From Ancylobacter gelatini (lineage in GTDB: Bacteria > Pseudomonadota > Alphaproteobacteria > Rhizobiales > Xanthobacteraceae), in contig NZ_JAKVIL010000006.1 of assembly GCF_022601675.1 (NCBI RefSeq), positions 62,001 through 126,000 on the forward strand: 64,000 nt of DNA, in the 5' to 3' direction. The notes beneath the pieces are model-generated. The model was given only the letters and a program-made list of their open reading frames with translations. It was not told where the DNA came from and did no database searches. Both the position numbers and the translations under genes were made by a program. This document shows positions 62,519 to 64,000 of the stretch, piece by piece. Position 1 is the first letter of the stretch; each line of letters begins with the position of its first letter.

Positions 62519-63277
62519 ATGGTCGGCAACATACTCTTGAGGGGCATGATCGTCGGCGTGGCCGCCGGCCTTCTCGCCTTCTGCTTCGCCAAGGTCTTCG
62601 GAGAGCCTTGGGTGGATTATGCCATCGCGTTCGAGGCGCAGGCCAGCCACGCCGCGGACATGATCACCGGCGCGGAAGAGCCGGATATCGTGAGCCGCGC
62701 CACGCAGGCCGGGGCCGGTCTCTTCACCGGCCTCGTGGTCTACGGCGCCGCGGTCGGCGGCTTGTTCGCGCTGGCTTTCGCCTTCACGAACGGCAGGCTC
62801 GGACGCTTGAGCCCGCGCTCGGTGTCGGCCTTGATCGCGATCCTGGGCTTCGTCGCGATCGTCATCGTCCCGCAGCTGAAATATCCGGCCAACCCTCCGG
62901 CCGTCGGCAGCGCCGACACGATCGTGGCGCGTACCGAACTGTTCTTCACCATGATGGTGTTCTCGCTCGTGCTGATGATCGCGTCCGTCATGTTCGCTCG
63001 GCGCCTTGCAGAGCGGATCGGCGGCTGGAACGGGGCGACGGTGGCCGGCCTCGTCTACCTGGCCGTCGTCGCGGTGATGTTCGCGGCTCTGCCGACGATC
63101 GAGGAGATCCCGGCCGCCTTTTCGCCGGCCATGCTCTGGAACTTCCGTATCTCCTCGATCGGCGTGCAGGCGGTTCTCTGGGCCGCGATCGGCCTGCTGT
63201 TCGGCGCCGTTACCGAGGGTGTCTCGCTCAAGCATGTCGCGCCGCGCCGCGCGGCGAGCGCGAGTGCCTTCCGGTGA
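62519..63277 (+). CDS. cbtA: Cobalt transporter subunit CbtA
   Basis: The 252-residue inner-membrane protein has five or six helices. CbtA features are ILLRGMIVGVAAGLLAFCFAKVFGEPWVDYAIAFE at the N-terminus and LFTGLVVYGAAVGGLFALAFAFTNGRL, with PQLKYPANPPAVGS in a loop. It forms the predicted cobalt importer with CbtB, 11 bases upstream. Placed here, it would supply cobalt to the nitrile hydratase. Its stop codon overlaps the GTG start of the next gene. Confidence 0.92.
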   Translation: MVGNILLRGMIVGVAAGLLAFCFAKVFGEPWVDYAIAFEAQASHAADMITGAEEPDIVSRATQAGAGLFTGLVVYGAAVGGLFALAFAFTNGRLGRLSPRSVSALIAILGFVAIVIVPQLKYPANPPAVGSADTIVARTELFFTMMVFSLVLMIASVMFARRLAERIGGWNGATVAGLVYLAVVAVMFAALPTIEEIPAAFSPAMLWNFRISSIGVQAVLWAAIGLLFGAVTEGVSLKHVAPRRAASASAFR

Positions 63278-63927
63278 CGAAGGGCACATGCCAGCTGTCG
63301 CGGCTCGGGCGTCTCGCCCGGGTCGCGGCTGTCGTTGCGTCCATGTCCGGCCCGGGCGTGGCGTTGGCGCATTCGGGCGGGGCAGGCAATGGACCACCTG
63401 CCGGCCTGCCGATCCCAGCGATCTCGCATGGCGAGATGGCGCTGGTCGACGAACGGCTCGACGAGATCGTCGCTCTGGCGAAACGTCAGGCCGCCAGCGA
63501 CGGCTCGATGCGGCGGCTTTACAATCACTATGGCGTCCAGTTCGCCTATTGCTTCTGGGGCCTCGCGCCCGGAGGTGTCACGCGCGAGGACAGCCCGTTC
63601 AATGCCTGTGCCCATGCCTATCTGGCGACCGCGAAGCAACTCCTCGTGGTCATGAGCCGCGAACCCGCGAGCTCAACCGCGGCGGCGGCGATCCTTGAGC
63701 GGCTGGAAGCGCGCAAGCGCGTGACGCCGGAAGCGGGTGAAATATGCTCGTCGAGTGGGGAGACCTTCGACACGGCGTCCCTCGTGCGGCCGCAATTGGC
63801 CGAGGTCGTCCGCGATCCCGCATGTGCCTTCATCGCCCTGGGATCGGTGCTGGTCGTGGCCAGCGGCGGCCTCGCTGCCAGTTCGATGCGGCGGCCTGCG
63901 CGCAAGCCCGGTTCATCGTCCGCCTGA
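63274..63927 (+). CDS. Exported protein of unknown function in the cobalt/nitrile operon
   Basis: The 217-residue protein starts at GTG 63274, overlapping the cbtA stop (GTGA). It has a signal peptide (LGRLARVAAVVASMSGPGVALAH). The mature part has four cysteines (FAYCFWG, NACAHAY, GEICSSS, DPACAFI), which could form two disulfides, and a hydrophobic segment near the C-terminus (CAFIALGSVLVVASGGLAA). I do not recognise a family. Tight coupling to cbtA suggests a role in cobalt capture or in the nitrile pathway at the cell envelope. Confidence 0.7.
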   Translation: MTKGTCQLSRLGRLARVAAVVASMSGPGVALAHSGGAGNGPPAGLPIPAISHGEMALVDERLDEIVALAKRQAASDGSMRRLYNHYGVQFAYCFWGLAPGGVTREDSPFNACAHAYLATAKQLLVVMSREPASSTAAAAILERLEARKRVTPEAGEICSSSGETFDTASLVRPQLAEVVRDPACAFIALGSVLVVASGGLAASSMRRPARKPGSSSA

Positions 63928-63948
63928 CCGCCTCGCCGGAAACGTTCG

Positions 63949-64000
63949 ATGACTCATCGACTGCTCATGATCTGCGCTTACCGGCCCAAGCGTCCCGTCT
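63949..64000 (+). CDS. Possible start of a further gene (cut by window edge)
   Basis: From ATG 63949 an open frame (MTHRLLMICAYRPKRPV) runs off the right edge after 17 codons. There is no strong Shine-Dalgarno and too little sequence for a family call. It could equally be noncoding. Confidence 0.2.
   Translation, partial: MTHRLLMICAYRPKRPV

Overview
The window is high-GC, tightly packed DNA with alphaproteobacterial gene content. The nadABC operon with a NadQ-type Nudix regulator, the bioMNY biotin transporter, the Ydc-type polyamine transporter and short GC-rich extragenic palindromes all point to Hyphomicrobiales (Rhizobiales), perhaps Xanthobacteraceae. The family-level guess is inference. 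No phage, insertion sequence or CRISPR array was seen; most of the window looks like ordinary chromosome.

Layout. 1-4.9 kb: a GntP-type permease cut by the window edge, a secreted GH5 glycosidase, malonyl-CoA synthetase, an Ogt DNA-repair protein and a LysE-type exporter. 4.9-9.2 kb: a divergent csoR/copA copper module with two operators, then an Rrf2 regulator with a thioredoxin-reductase-like flavoprotein. 9.2-16.5 kb: a D-amino acid dehydrogenase behind a tandem glycine riboswitch, then nadA-nadB-nadC with two palindromic operators, a YpeA acetyltransferase and NadQ. 16.6-22.9 kb: an aldo/keto reductase, bioM-bioN-bioY continuing into an acyl-CoA ligase and a thiolase-like protein, and a DeoR regulator. 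23-28.8 kb: a second aldo/keto reductase, adenine deaminase, an acyltransferase, a ferredoxin-reductase-type flavoprotein and a LysR regulator. 28.9-34.6 kb: a putrescine-type ABC transporter with its aldehyde dehydrogenase. 34.6-41.3 kb: an exported nucleosidase, an RND efflux pair, a small secreted protein and a MarC protein. 41.4-45.5 kb: a GntR-controlled NMT1-type ABC transporter with a stand-alone allophanate-hydrolase C-terminal domain. 45.7-51.2 kb: katG/oxyR and a surface O-acyltransferase. 51.3-56 kb: a threonate-type four-carbon sugar acid cluster (ltnD, otnK, otnC) under a LacI regulator with two perfect operators, plus a gene remnant.

The most interesting part is 56.0-64.0 kb, just after a tRNA-Gly(CCC). 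It holds an acetamidase/formamidase, the amide sensor AmiC and ANTAR antiterminator AmiR on the minus strand. Facing away from them are a cobalt-type nitrile hydratase (beta, alpha, accessory protein), a DUF1097 membrane protein, the cobalt transporter CbtB-CbtA and an exported protein of unknown function. Together they read as a nitrile-to-amide-to-acid-plus-ammonia pathway with its own cobalt supply.

The 516-base gap between the two arms carries two head-to-head leaders with the same design. Each has a promoter-like sequence, a hexaloop hairpin (first loop base A, fourth G), a second hexaloop hairpin with the same A1/G4 pattern, and an intrinsic terminator whose first arm is shared with the second hairpin. 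This matches the known ANTAR target RNA, so AmiR probably controls both its own operon and the nitrile hydratase operon by antitermination.
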